Shown: piece by piece, positions 1-11,060 of the stretch
How positions within the stretch are numbered: position 1 is the stretch's first letter
Layout of the letters: each line of letters starts with the position of its first letter
Assembly (NCBI GenBank): GCA_002286855.1
Contig: NRSV01000008.1
Span: forward strand, 124,001-188,000
From: Bipolaris cookei
Lineage: Eukaryota; Ascomycota; Dothideomycetes; Pleosporales; Pleosporaceae
Direction of reading: 5' to 3'
Length of the DNA: 64,000 nt
Program-made: the position numbers and the translations under genes
The notes under the pieces: generated by a model
Seen by the model: the letters and a program-made list of their open reading frames with translations, nothing else
What the model was told of the DNA's origin: nothing
Database searches by the model: none

Positions 1-118
1 GCTTTGTCCTTTTTGCCCTCTGTCTAGGTAACATTCTTCTTTTTGTGACTATGGGCCTCTGCTCTCATCACACTCTTTGCGGAGAGATATCGTCTTGTGT
101 CTTGTTTGCAATAGTAGT

Positions 119-1847
119 CTATGAACGCATGTGTACACGACACCCATCTCCCGAAGCAACCACCAACGTTAGAACCTGCTTTTCCTTTCCAGTTGCCACA
201 ATAGGTTCATCTTGCGGGACAGTCAAGAAAGGAAACTTTTGCACTAGTCTTGCTACAGTGTATCCCGCTTCTAGGAGGGCGAACTCTTGGCCTAGGCATA
301 CCCGAGGCCCACCGTTGAAGGGCAAGTACCCGTAACCTACATCGCGCAACAACTGTCCATCTTCCCACCTCTCAGGGTGGAACTCGAGAGCGTCTTCCCC
401 ATAGATATCCGTACGACGATGCATAGCGTATACGCAATAACCGACGGCTTCGCCTTTTCTCACCAATATCGGTGACTTTCCATCCGGGCCTCCTCCGACA
501 GGCAGCGTTGTTGTCCTGAGTGCTGCACGGGAGTTAACCGGCACCGATGGGTAGAGACGAAGTACTTCTTTCAGTACCAGGTCAAGGTATTTCATCATCT
601 TCAGGTCTGCTCGAGTTGGCTGAGGCGCATGCTCTCCAAGGCCTACTACTTCCTCTGTCTCTGTTCGTAATCTTTCCAAAACCCGAGGATGACGAGTTAA
701 TAAGCGCAAAGTCCAAGTGAGGCAGCATGCAGTAGTGTCTCTACCCGCAAGCAGAACATTGAGACATTGATCACGGAGTTCCTTCTTGTTCCGGGTTTCT
801 TGAATAAGAGCATCAATGAACACGTAATGCTTCGTGTCCTCGTCTTCCGTATCTTTAGGCTTCGGCTTCTCCGCATCATCCAGTGCGTTCTGAATTGCAT
901 CGTCAACAAAGCGGTGTGAAGTCTTACATGCCCGCCAGAATTCTGGCGTATTGGCAAGCCAGTATAAGTTTCCTAACCGGCCACGATGTGATAGGTAGTC
1001 CTGGCCTAAGTTGAACGCCGCGGCGAACTCGGACTCTTTTCCAGCGATATCGCTTCTTTGTAAAGAGCTCAGCGTCTTGCCAAAGAGAAGGAATGTCGTC
1101 GTATCGAAAGTCAAACGGAAGAACAACGGTTGCAAATCGACTACGCTATCGGGAGAAATCTGATCAACGAGGCTTTCGACCGACTTCTTCATCTCCTCAA
1201 AATTCTGGTAGCGATTCGAAGTGAACTGAGGTCGCAGAAGCGCACGTGAATGCCTCCATGCTGCACCGTCCTGGGTGAAGATGCCGCTTCCCATCAACGG
1301 AGCAAAATGCTTGGGTCGGAGCCCAAGACTGAAATCTGTCGCGACAGTCAGTTCTTTCCGTCATCTCAAGGAAGCAAGGCCTACGAACCTTCAAACTGTG
1401 TTGAAAGAATCTCTTCTATGTTGCGTGGCTCCACTGTGTTAATGCCGCGATTTCCGACTGTTTTTTGTCAGTGCCAGTTGCATGATGGCGCCCATGGAAC
1501 CTACGCAACTGCTGCTCATGAGTAGGACCACTGGAATCCACTACATCCAAGAAAAATTGCAGGATAGTCTGTGCTCTCGCGTGTTGCCCTGCCTTGAGGA
1601 GCAGATCCAAGCCTTGCGGCCACTTTGCTGCCCACCTCCGTGGTGCTTTGCATCCCATTTGCGCTGCATATTGGTCTTCTTCCTCTTATGTGTCAGTGGC
1701 ACAACAAAAAATCTCTCTGAACGCGCATACTTTACGTTGAATCTGGCGACGCCAGATCCTGTATCCCAAAAGGGGGAGAACAATGAAGAGTAGGGCTATG
1801 AGGTTAGAGGCTTTGTTGCTTGTAAAGTTGATGTCCAAAGTACTCAT
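119..1847 (-). CDS. CYP52-like cytochrome P450 monooxygenase
   Basis: A microsomal P450 of the CYP52 type, a family known for terminal hydroxylation of alkanes and fatty acids and also found in secondary-metabolite loci. Four exons on the minus strand: 1847-1731, 1682-1505, 1457-1389 and 1335-119. They total 1581 nt, giving 526 aa, close to the family's usual length. The chosen ATG at 1847 opens a hydrophobic N-terminal anchor (LIALLFIVLPLLGY). Family landmarks in order are a KWPQGLDLL-like segment, NTVEPRNIEEIL, GIFTQDGAAWRHSR (helix C), AGRDTT (I helix, residues 318-322), KEVLRLYP (ExxR) and the haem loop GGPRVCLG with Cys468. The three introns are 48, 47 and 53 nt. The physiological substrate cannot be read from sequence. 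It is the first of two P450s near a terpene synthase. Confidence 0.9.
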
Positions 1848-2498
1848 AGCTATGATTCCACCTCCAGCTGAAAGATAGCAAAATTAAAAAGAATCTCGCA
1901 GTCGCAGGCTGTAGGTATGAGGACGTCAACAAGATACTTCTACGGTTGGCATTTCGCCCCCAGATTAAAGTGGGCGGCGCAGTCATTGCGCCTTCCTTTG
2001 TCAGCGCACAGGATCGAAAAGTGTGGCAGGTCGAGGGCCATGACTTGCGGGGCTGAACCTATTAACGGACCAGTCAGATGATTTTAGCTAAGCCATCGCT
2101 AGCGTACTCGGTTACGGTTGGCCCGCGACGCGCCTTCGGCCTGCTGAGCCTATTCCAATGTTACATCCGTGTTTCTTAACCCTCCTACGACGGCTATCGG
2201 CTGAATACATAGCGATCAAAGGTCATGGAGGCACTCGCTCGCATGCATGCCTGCGAAGCCAACCGCCTTTTGCTCTCTTGGCCAGCGCAATACCACTCCT
2301 ATTGCTGCCGACCGATCATCTTAGAAAAGATTATTCTGCTTCATTTTACACAGTGCTTGTCTATGCAATGCAAACATTCTCGATCTGCTTTCTGACCAAA
2401 TTGTACTACGTAGTCTATGTCAAAACTCTGCACAGACTTCGCACGAGCAACCTAGCAAACCTCTGTCGCCTGGTAACTGGCTCGAGATAGCGTGAAAT
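1848..2498. other. intergenic, divergent promoter region
   Basis: 651 bp between the start of the CYP52-like gene (minus) and the NLR-like gene (plus), so it must contain both promoters. A 110-codon open frame at 2158-2490 has no recognisable composition or family and is not called. No repeat or RNA gene was seen. Confidence 0.6.
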
Positions 2499-5400
2499 AT
2501 GGCTGATCCTATTTCACTGGTGGCTGCGGGTGTAGGAATCGGTGATGTTGCATTTCGGCTCATCGCCTATCTCAAAGACATCAAAGCAGTCGCTAAGACT
2601 ATGGATGAAGATATTGAAGGACTGATCAACGAGGTCGAAGGCCTTCAAAAGGTTCACGGTCACCTCGAGAAGGAATATCTCAAGAGTATGACTAATGTCG
2701 ACATGGGAGACGACGAGAGGAGCCTTTGGACAAGCACAGGACAAACTCTCAAGAACGGGCAGAAGCTTACAAAGAAGCTTGAAGAATCGGTACAGTCTAT
2801 CTACGGTGATAACAAGTTAGTTACTGGGAGGTTGGATGGTTGGGATAAGGCGCGTAAAAAGAGAAGCAAAGACAGCATGATCTCTGGACTTCGAGACCAA
2901 ATCAACACATATCAGGGAGCCCTGCAGATGTTGCTTGGTTTCATTTCCATGTAAGTTAATCAATCATCCCAACTGCTTTCATTAACCGATATGCAGGCAG
3001 TCAACTCGCGAAAGTCACAAGGATCAGAATGCCCAGCTCGACAAGCTGGTAGCTGATTTCCAAGAACTGAAGAGTCGAATGGAACAAGCGCAGCACACAT
3101 CGTTACCCTTATATGAAACCGTGACTACCACAACAGCCTATCGCGATTTCAATATGGAATCCGTGTCAGTCGTAAACCAGCTCGGTATTGCAATTGATAA
3201 CATTGCACACAATCCAGCGTCCAGCGCCTCGGTGACAAACGAACATTTTGATATTCCGAAGCCTGTCGATCCGTTTTATACTGGTCGTGAAGACTATGCA
3301 AAACGCTTGCGCAGCTGGATGTTACCGAGTCTTTCTTGGAAGCAACGCGGCACATCGACCGTCAAGGCAGAGCAAAAACGTTTTATTGTGTATGGGCTTG
3401 GAGGCGCAGGGAAGACGCAATTCTGCTCCAAGTTTGCTGAAGACAATCGCCAATAGTTAGTCTGCCATGATTTCAAATCTATGTAACGCTGCTAATGGGT
3501 CACTTCTAGCTTCTGGGGAGTCTTTTGGGTAGATGGTAGCAGCCGTTCGCGGTTGAAACAGACCTTCTCTCAGAATGTGTCAAAAATTGGAAAAGTGGAT
3601 CTCAACGAAAATGCTGCACTCCATTGGCTATCAAACCTAAGTCTTCCTTGGCTTCTTATTATTGACAATGCTGATGACCCTGATCTCAAGCTTGCGGATT
3701 ATTTTCCACGAGGCAATCGAGGTCACGTTCTCGTCACAACCCGCGACCCTGGGAAGAAGGTGTTTGGTACTGCTGGTGATCGATTTTTTGAATTCCAAGG
3801 ACTAAGTACGAGCGATGCAAGCAATCTACTGCTGAAAGCAGCCGGTCAGTCAGAACCATGGGACACGGTCGTATCCAGTATTGCTTTGAAGATCGCGAAA
3901 GCCCTTGGCTATCTTGCATTGGCAATCACGCATGCGGGTAGGGCCATCCGCGAAGAGTATTGTAAGCTGAGCGAGTATTTACACTACTATGAGCGCCAAT
4001 GGGAAGCGACGAGACAAACCAGACTTCCAGTGAGAGACAAGGATGCCGCTGACGAGTTGAGCGTCTTCTCAACGTTCGAGTTGAATCGAGAAGCGATCGA
4101 GGACCGAGCGACGAGAGCATCTCGGGACGCCCTTGAGTTGCTTGATACGTTTGCATTTCTTCACAATCAAGACATTCGATACGACTTTTTGCAACGATCT
4201 ATCGAGAATGCCCAGGTTGAACATAGAAAAGAAGTCGAGGATAGAATGAGTGAACGTCGGTCTAAGGCAGCCAAGCCCGCACCCGACTGGTCGACATGGT
4301 GCAAAGAAACCGCGTTCCTATTCCTTACCTACCTCTACCAGAATCGAAGTCCGCCCGTTCTACCCGGTGTAAGTCTCACTACAATTTGCTTCTTTGAAAA
4401 CATTCGCTAAATCGTTACAGATCATCCGAGATGGACGGGACAAGAAGGAGATGAATGAGGATCGACTACGTCTAGCTTTACGGCAGTTGACTCAATTTTC
4501 ACTCATAATAAGAAGTCACAACTCCGAAAGCTACTCTATGCACCCCCTTGTACACAAATGGGCCCGTGAGCGACCTGGTATGAGTATTGCAGCGCAAGGA
4601 GTTTGGGCTGAGGCGGCCGCAATGCTACTATCACACTGCATTCTGATCCCACCGCTTGGCAATACGGAAGAAGAGGAAGAAGTCCGGAAATATATCCTCC
4701 CCCATGTCGATCACGTACGCCAATGTCAGCAATCTATAGAGCAACGCATGAGGGATAAGCGCATGGCACGGATGAAACCATGGCCGGTATTCGATGGCGG
4801 CTTTGATAGGGACAAAGCTATAACATATGCTAAGTTCAGTCTGGTTTACATGCAGAATGGACGGTGGGAGGAGGCCAAGCGACTGCAAACTGCAGTAAAA
4901 GATTTCACAACCCAAATCCTAGGCATGAAGCACCCTGTTACTCGTCGTGCCACCAGGCTACTGGCCACAACCCTATTCAACCTCGGCCAAAGTGAGGACT
5001 CAGCTAAGCTGGAAAAAGAGGTCCTGGATGCTTGTGTACTTTTCTTGGGTGTCAATCATCAGGAGACACTGGTGGCCAAATTTACTCTTGGAAAGGCGCT
5101 TTTCTTACAAGGCAAATTTAGCCAGGCCAAAATTCTCCAAGAAGAGGCGGTCAAGGGGCTGACTAGGCTGATCGGCCTGGATCATGAAGATACTCTTGAT
5201 GCAATTGACTGGCTTGGCCAGACTTTACTCATGTTCTACACCAAAGAGCATGTGACTCGTGCCCGTCAACTGTTTGTCACAGCATCAGAAGGCATGGAGA
5301 AGTTGCATGGAGATGAACATACACGTACACTCGAAGCACGTGAGCACCTTTGTAGTTCTGCCATTCGGACGGGGGACAAAAACCATTTGGACGAAGCGCA

Positions 5401-5977
5401 TGCAATGATGATAAAGATTCTGGAGATCCGAAAGGAAAAACTTGGCAAGGAGCATGCTTACACACTACTTGCGATGGTAAACCTCGCTCTCGTAAAATGC
5501 GCGATGGGTATGCTTCACGAGGCAGAAGCACTTCTCCAGTATGGCTTACCTATCGCTGCACGAAATCTAGGCGAAGGCCACATCGCCTATCTCTGGGGCC
5601 GTTATCACCTTGGCCGAATCTGGGTGCTTCAGGGAAGATGGGCGGAGGCGGTAACTTACCTCCTTGATGTCACAGAGAGACAGCGTTACACGTTACAGGG
5701 AAGAGGCGAGTTTCATCCTGATAGAATTGGCGGCCTGATTGAGCTATCAACAGCATACAACGCGCTGGGAAAAGTTGAAGAATGCGAGAGGGTGACCGAG
5801 GAGGCTTTGGCTGCGTTAGCAAAGATATCTACAACTGAACATCCTGAGGCAAAGAGGTTAAAGGAAAATAGAAACATCTGGAGGCAGCGGAAAGCAGAAA
5901 GCATGGAGTGTCTACAGCGCGCAGATCCACCACATCCCATTGAGGAGCGTGCCAAAACAATTTCTGGATCGATATAG
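2499..5977 (+). CDS. NLR-like STAND protein: N-terminal helical domain, NB-ARC, TPR array
   Basis: A signal-transducing ATPase of the fungal NLR type. Such proteins are linked to non-self recognition and regulated cell death. Exons are 2499-2950, 2997-3455, 3510-4368 and 4421-5977, giving 1108 aa. The N-terminal 150 residues (starting MADPISLVAAGVGIGD) resemble the helical effector-like domains at the front of fungal STAND proteins (HeLo-like/PigL_N style); the exact class is uncertain. The NB-ARC has the P-loop GLGGAGKTQ (residues 284-292, Lys290), kinase-2 LLIIDNADD (Asp356), the RNBS-B-like VLVTTRD, and an MHD-like SMHPLVHKW (His631). The C-terminal part, about 690-1090, is a kinesin-light-chain-like TPR array. 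The four exons join without any stop, so the gene appears intact. It converges on the terpene synthase, 201 bp apart. The ligand and partner are unknown. Confidence 0.88.
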
Positions 5978-6178
5978 CCTACTGTTTGAGGGTTGAAATA
6001 TATACCTCTAATAAAATCACCTCTAGCGACACTTCTACTTCAAAAGTTACCCCCATGTTTATATCCTCTTCTATGGTGACGTCCCAAAAGAGCATTACCT
6101 CGATTTCTGCGACATCGATGACCTTGTACAATTTGACGTATTTGATCCTACATCCCATCACCTTGTGGATTATGTAGT

Positions 6179-7614
6179 TTACAAAGATATTTTAACGGCC
6201 CCGCCATGCTCAGCAACGATTCCGTATCGTGTGGTGGCAAGGCTATGGCATGATTAGAGCTAGTCAGCTCAAGTAAATGGTAACGTCACATACCTCCAGG
6301 CCAGGTTACCGGTGCAGATCTTGTATTCCACTGAGCATTGTGCAAGTAGATCCACTGCTCGATCCAGTGCTCCTTGGAGACTACCAGTCTCGGTGTAAAG
6401 CACGAACAAGATGTTCGAGGATGATGCGCCCGCGGCCTGAAACACTTGTCAGCACTTTGCAGACAAGTATACTAACTGTATGTGGGAACCTCACCAACTC
6501 CTTCTGCACAGAGAGCAGATCGTTCATACTGGCGCTTTATTAGCACTTATTCCACTTGACCATCAGAACAATCCAGCGACTGACATTGATGTCACACCAT
6601 TGCCAGCCTCGTATACATCATCCAGTAGCTTTGAATCCCGCACATCTTCAGGCAACTGTACTTTGCATGCATAACTGCCAATAATTAGCGATCGGTGCTA
6701 TGACAGTAGCAAATCTTCAGTCGCAGACCAACAGTAGTGCCGCTGTGGTAATCTTTACAGCGCTTGTAGCCATCCTCAAACGCCAATACTCTTCGAGAGT
6801 CGGCAAAGACTGATTGACACGCAGACCTTGCTCATATCCGACCATTTCCAGATAGATACGAATCTCCTTGGCAAGGTTGTGTCGTTCGTCTATACATTGT
6901 CATAGTTCAGCTAACATTCTGCTTGGCGTTCCGAAGAGTTTACTTACGCAGCGTCATGTCCTTACGAAGTCTTTGCCAAACATCGCGAGATGTCTCTAAG
7001 ATTGGTCGAAAAGACGTGTTGACTTTCCTGTATGGTGGCAGATCTAACAACTCACGTACAAAATGTATGATGCCCTCACGGCAGCTCTGGGCGTGCTCGT
7101 AATCAGAGTTGAACTCTCCTCCTGCTTCATCAATCTCTGCTCTTTATTAGTTTATGCTGATCTAAGTGTGGAGCTTTGATATTTAACTCACCATCATCCC
7201 AGATAAATAGCTGCAGACTGTCAGTTAATGTTATACAAGTAATACAACAGCGTTCGTACCCAAATGCATAGATCAGTACATGTCTTCATGCGCTCAAAGT
7301 CTGCATACGGCCACCATCCTGCGCCGAAGCGACCCAGATCTTGCGCTTCGACTTTACGAAGTCCTCGCCGCTTACTCGGGATGCGCTCAATCATCCTATC
7401 ACGCAGTCAGTATAGGTTACTACGATTGTATTTTGGTCGAAATATACCACTGAAATCGTTCCCGAACATGTCCGCGAAGGCGCTGGATGTCTGGGTTTAG
7501 ATGCACTGGCCAGTCGTCTGCAGGCATGTACTGCCACAAGTCAGGCAGCACAATCGATTGGCCTTTGATCTCAGCAATGACATCTTGAGCGCTGGTATGA
7601 GAACTATGTGCCAT
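6179..7614 (-). CDS. class I terpene synthase (probable sesquiterpene cyclase)
   Basis: Nine exons: 7614-7448, 7395-7260, 7210-7192, 7136-6948, 6889-6759, 6697-6585, 6528-6495, 6436-6294 and 6242-6179. They total 996 nt, giving 331 aa, the normal size for fungal and bacterial single-domain cyclases. Visible landmarks are the aspartate-rich metal motif DDEID (106-110) after IWLFIW, an Arg207/Arg209 pair near the expected pyrophosphate sensor, the NSE triad NDLLSVQKE (Asn254, Ser258, Glu262) and the C-terminal RY pair (316-317). In this family the enzyme ionises a prenyl diphosphate, usually farnesyl diphosphate, and cyclises it with Mg2+. The product cannot be predicted. All eight introns are 49-61 nt; one donor is GTCAGT (6584) and one is GTAAAG (6758). 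It shares a divergent promoter with the P450 at 8518, a likely tailoring partner. The least certain junction is exon 5/6. Confidence 0.88.
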
Positions 7615-8517
7615 GACTGAAGGTCTTTGAATCGTCTGAAAGAAGATTTACAAGCTGAACAAGGCTCAGTGGAGCAGATGCGCAGGCTATGTATACATCT
7701 AGCACGCCGCTCTAGTCAATGTCGCTAGTGTACTGTTGCGGTCATTACCTTTCTGTATGAAGTATATTACCGTATGGAGCAGTTTACGCTGGACTAACTT
7801 AGCGCGGACGAGCCCGCGGATGAGCCCGCGGATGGTATTGAACACACAAGGGCGATAAGAATAACTCGTGAGCGGTCAGTCGCAATACGTATTTTCTCTA
7901 CAACACACTTGTGATACTTGTGATAATACTCTTGAAATAATGCAGTATCTTGACTAGATAGTGAAAGATTTGTCATATAAGTTTCGAGCTGTTCTTGGTC
8001 GCTGTTGTTATTGTTGTTATTATACTACAGTTACATGCGTGCATGCTAATTGGCTACGTAGTACATACTGGCCGTTCTTCAACTGTTTTCCCCTCGCTTG
8101 AAAGTCCTCTGCCGCCCCATTGCCCAATCAACTTCTGTTCCATAATCTTCTCCTCTACGAATCGAGAACCAGTATTTAGCTTAGCCGCTTTTGATCAGTC
8201 AGGTTTATGCTGCTTATCAGCCTCAGAGTTTGCCTCTTACGGTACCAGGTGAAGTTCACGCTAAGGCTGATCTGCAGCTGACCATTGATTACACATTAAC
8301 CAGACTCCTTCAAGCTGCAGTCGTTCCAGACGCTTATTGTAGGACTTTCGATTCTGGCTTGCATGTAGTTCAACAGGTTCTCGCTGCTTGGTCACGGTAC
8401 GTCCTGGTCATATATTCAGCCGTCCCAACCACCTCGATGTCAGCAACAGTCCTATCGGCAGCGTCATTGCTAACGTACAACCTTTTTATCATCTTTGCAC
8501 GAGGCAGATGATCTATC
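7615..8517. promoter_or_regulatory. shared divergent promoter of terpene synthase and P450
   Basis: 903 bp separate the two start codons (7614 minus, 8518 plus). A 12-bp unit, AGCCCGCGGATG, occurs twice head to tail at 7811-7822 and 7823-7834. Each copy contains the palindrome CCGCGG, i.e. abutting CCG and CGG half-sites of the kind bound by Zn2Cys6 regulators (family knowledge; binding here is inference). The copies lie 190-220 bp upstream of the synthase start. Open frames inside the region look random. Confidence 0.5.
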
Positions 8518-10502
8518 ATGTTCACAAATTCACTTCCATGGTGGCTTTTGGCGCCGGTAGCGATCATTGTAGTGGCCTACTTGGTCTATCAAGCTACTAT
8601 GCCAACCCCACTACCTGGCATTTCCTATAAGAAAGTCAGCGCGAACAGACTACTTGGAGATCTTCCGGACATGCTCAATTACATGGCCAAAACCAAGGAG
8701 ATTGTCTCGTTCTTCGCTACTCACTGTGTCGAACTGAATTCGCCGATTACCCAGGTATTCATCCGACCATTTCTCAGCAAACCTTGGGTAATCATCACAG
8801 ATAGTCGCGAGTAGGTCAACGCAACTAGCTACCTCTATGCACTCACTCACATTGAGAACAGAGCACAAGACATTCTGATCCACCGCACTCGCGAATTTGA
8901 TCGAGGCGAGATCTTTGGCCATCCATTTAGGATTATGGTACCTCATGCGGGAGCTGGACACCGCACTACGAGCCACTGGCGAGAAAGTAGACGACTGATG
9001 GCAGACACAATGTCTCCTGGTTTCCTGCGGAATGTGGCAGGTCCACACAACCACTCTGATGTAAGATCCCTTATACAGCTGTGGAAAGTGAAGGGAGCTG
9101 CTGCTAAAGGTCGACCTTTCGACATAGCCTCGGACTTGGAGGAGGTTATGAATGATAGTATCTTCGCCGTTGCATTTGGTGTCTCGCGTGGTGGTATAGA
9201 TGCCAAATTGGAAGCACTATCCTACCCGCCAGTAAAAGCCATCGCACACGACCACGAAGTCATTGTATTCCCAACAGCCAAACGTTCTGCCGTGTACGAA
9301 GACATTAGCAAAGTCTTGGGTAGCCCAGAGATCGCACTGAAGTCTCCCTTTGGTGCGTGGCATCTTGCATTTGCACTAAGATTTTACCCAAAACTTCGAC
9401 TAGCTGTCAAGCACAAGGATCGCTTCATACAGCAGATGCTTGACGAGGCATGGGAAAAGTTCAATCGACCCACAAGCTCTGAGACCGATATTAAATCAGC
9501 GGCTGAATTCTTGATTGCTCGTGAAGTTGCACAGTCCAGAAAAAGTGGTAGGAAGACACAATATGATAGCCCGATGGTGAAGGACGAGCTCTTCCTGTTC
9601 CTGTTCGCTGGCTTCGACACAGGACCTACAACCGTAAAATGGGGTACTGATTTTGTATGGTTTTTAGTGGACGAGCTTCTGACTGACTACTCGCAGGCTT
9701 CAAATTTCTGGCTAGACATCAAGAAATCCAAGCTAAGCTAAGAGAAACTCTGCGTGAATCTTTGAAGGATGTTTGTGCGCAAGGTGAGCTACCGAATCTT
9801 GATGCTATACAAAATACCAAGATACCTTATCTGGATGCATTTTTGGAGGAGATGACACGATTGTCTCATACCTCCATGTCGAATGGACGGATCACTACAC
9901 AGGATGTTGAAGTCCTGGGATATCATATTCCTAAAGGTATTGAAGTGTGGCTGATGGTAAGTCAACACTCATTTGCTATCTCAAAAAATAGCTACACTAA
10001 TGCATGTCCACAGAACGTCGGACCAAGCCAGACGGCTCCCCCCTTCGACATCCCATACAGCAGGCGCAGAAGCGGTAATGAATCAGAAGCACCGAAGTCG
10101 CCATGGACTGGAACTTGGGATCCGCACAGACTAGCTGAATTCATGCCTGAGAGATGGCTTCGCAAGAGTGAAGATGGTACTTATGTGTTCGACCCACAAG
10201 CAGGTCCAAATCATTCTTTTGGGGTTGGTCCGAGAGGCTGCTTCGGTGAGTAGCACTTCAAGACGTAGCAGTCGACTTTTTGAACGTCATTACACTTGCT
10301 GATATTCCCGAAAGGCCGAAGACTCGCCATGCACACTATGAAGACACTTTTTGTGCTTGTGCTCTGGGAATTTGAGCTGCTACCGCTGCCTACCGAGTTA
10401 GATTCTTTTGCGCCGATAGATTTGCTCACACATCAGCCGCTGATGAACTACATTCGTCTACAATCACACCCACTAGGACAACGACGAGATTTTGGCGTTT
10501 GA
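8518..10502 (+). CDS. cytochrome P450 monooxygenase next to terpene synthase
   Basis: Membrane-anchored P450 built from five exons: 8518-8810, 8862-9643, 9697-9956, 10014-10245 and 10315-10502. They total 1755 nt, giving 584 aa, somewhat long for a fungal P450. The N-terminus has one membrane segment (PWWLLAPVAIIVVAYLVY). Core motifs are the I-helix AGFDTGPTT (347-355), ExxR as EMTR (410-413), the PERW-type FMPERWL, and the haem loop FGVGPRGCFGRR with Cys521. The family within the CYP superfamily was not recognised. Its divergent pairing with the terpene synthase suggests it oxidises the terpene scaffold; that is inference. Splicing into exon 5 continues the haem-loop helix (RRLAMHTMK), which supports the last junction. 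Confidence 0.9.
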
Positions 10503-11060
10503 AGGTACGTGGAATACGAATAAGAAAGGGGTATGCATCACATAGCGTGCATAATTACAATTGCAAAATCAATACATTTTGGAAATCATAGAGATGATTG
10601 CACATACGTTACAGTTTGTGCAGAGGAGTGTTTAAGGAGAAGGATTTGGTTTGTTAGTGTTATTGATCCATACTTTATAGATTTGATTCGCAATGAAGAC
10701 ACTACAAGGTGTTGTACAAGTTCGGAGATCTAGCACATGTATAGGCTGTTACAGGTATCCCACTCTATGATGTCCAGCCTATAACCCTGTAGGCATAGAA
10801 ATCTATTCGTCGCTATATTTCAAACCATATATGACTCCAAATCTTTTCATATCACACCAAGTGCAAGGTTCGGCTCATGTTACCGTCGATTGATGTTGCA
10901 CACCCGTGACCTTCTTCGCACGTGATTTCGCGAACTCGTGTTTCGCGTCCGAAGGGCAGGTGCGAGTGACTAACCCAATTATTTGGCATTGAACAGAACT
11001 CGCAGCAGTCAAGCACCACGACACCTAGACACCGCACTAGGTAACAACACAAGACGCACC
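10503..11060. other. intergenic
   Basis: 558 bp between two plus-strand genes: the 3' flank of the P450 and the promoter of the PNKP gene. It is AT-rich up to about 10850. Nothing else is recognisable. Confidence 0.6.

Noticed and set aside
2158..2490. 110-codon open frame upstream of the NLR gene
   Set aside because: No domain, odd composition, and it fills the promoter between two divergent genes.
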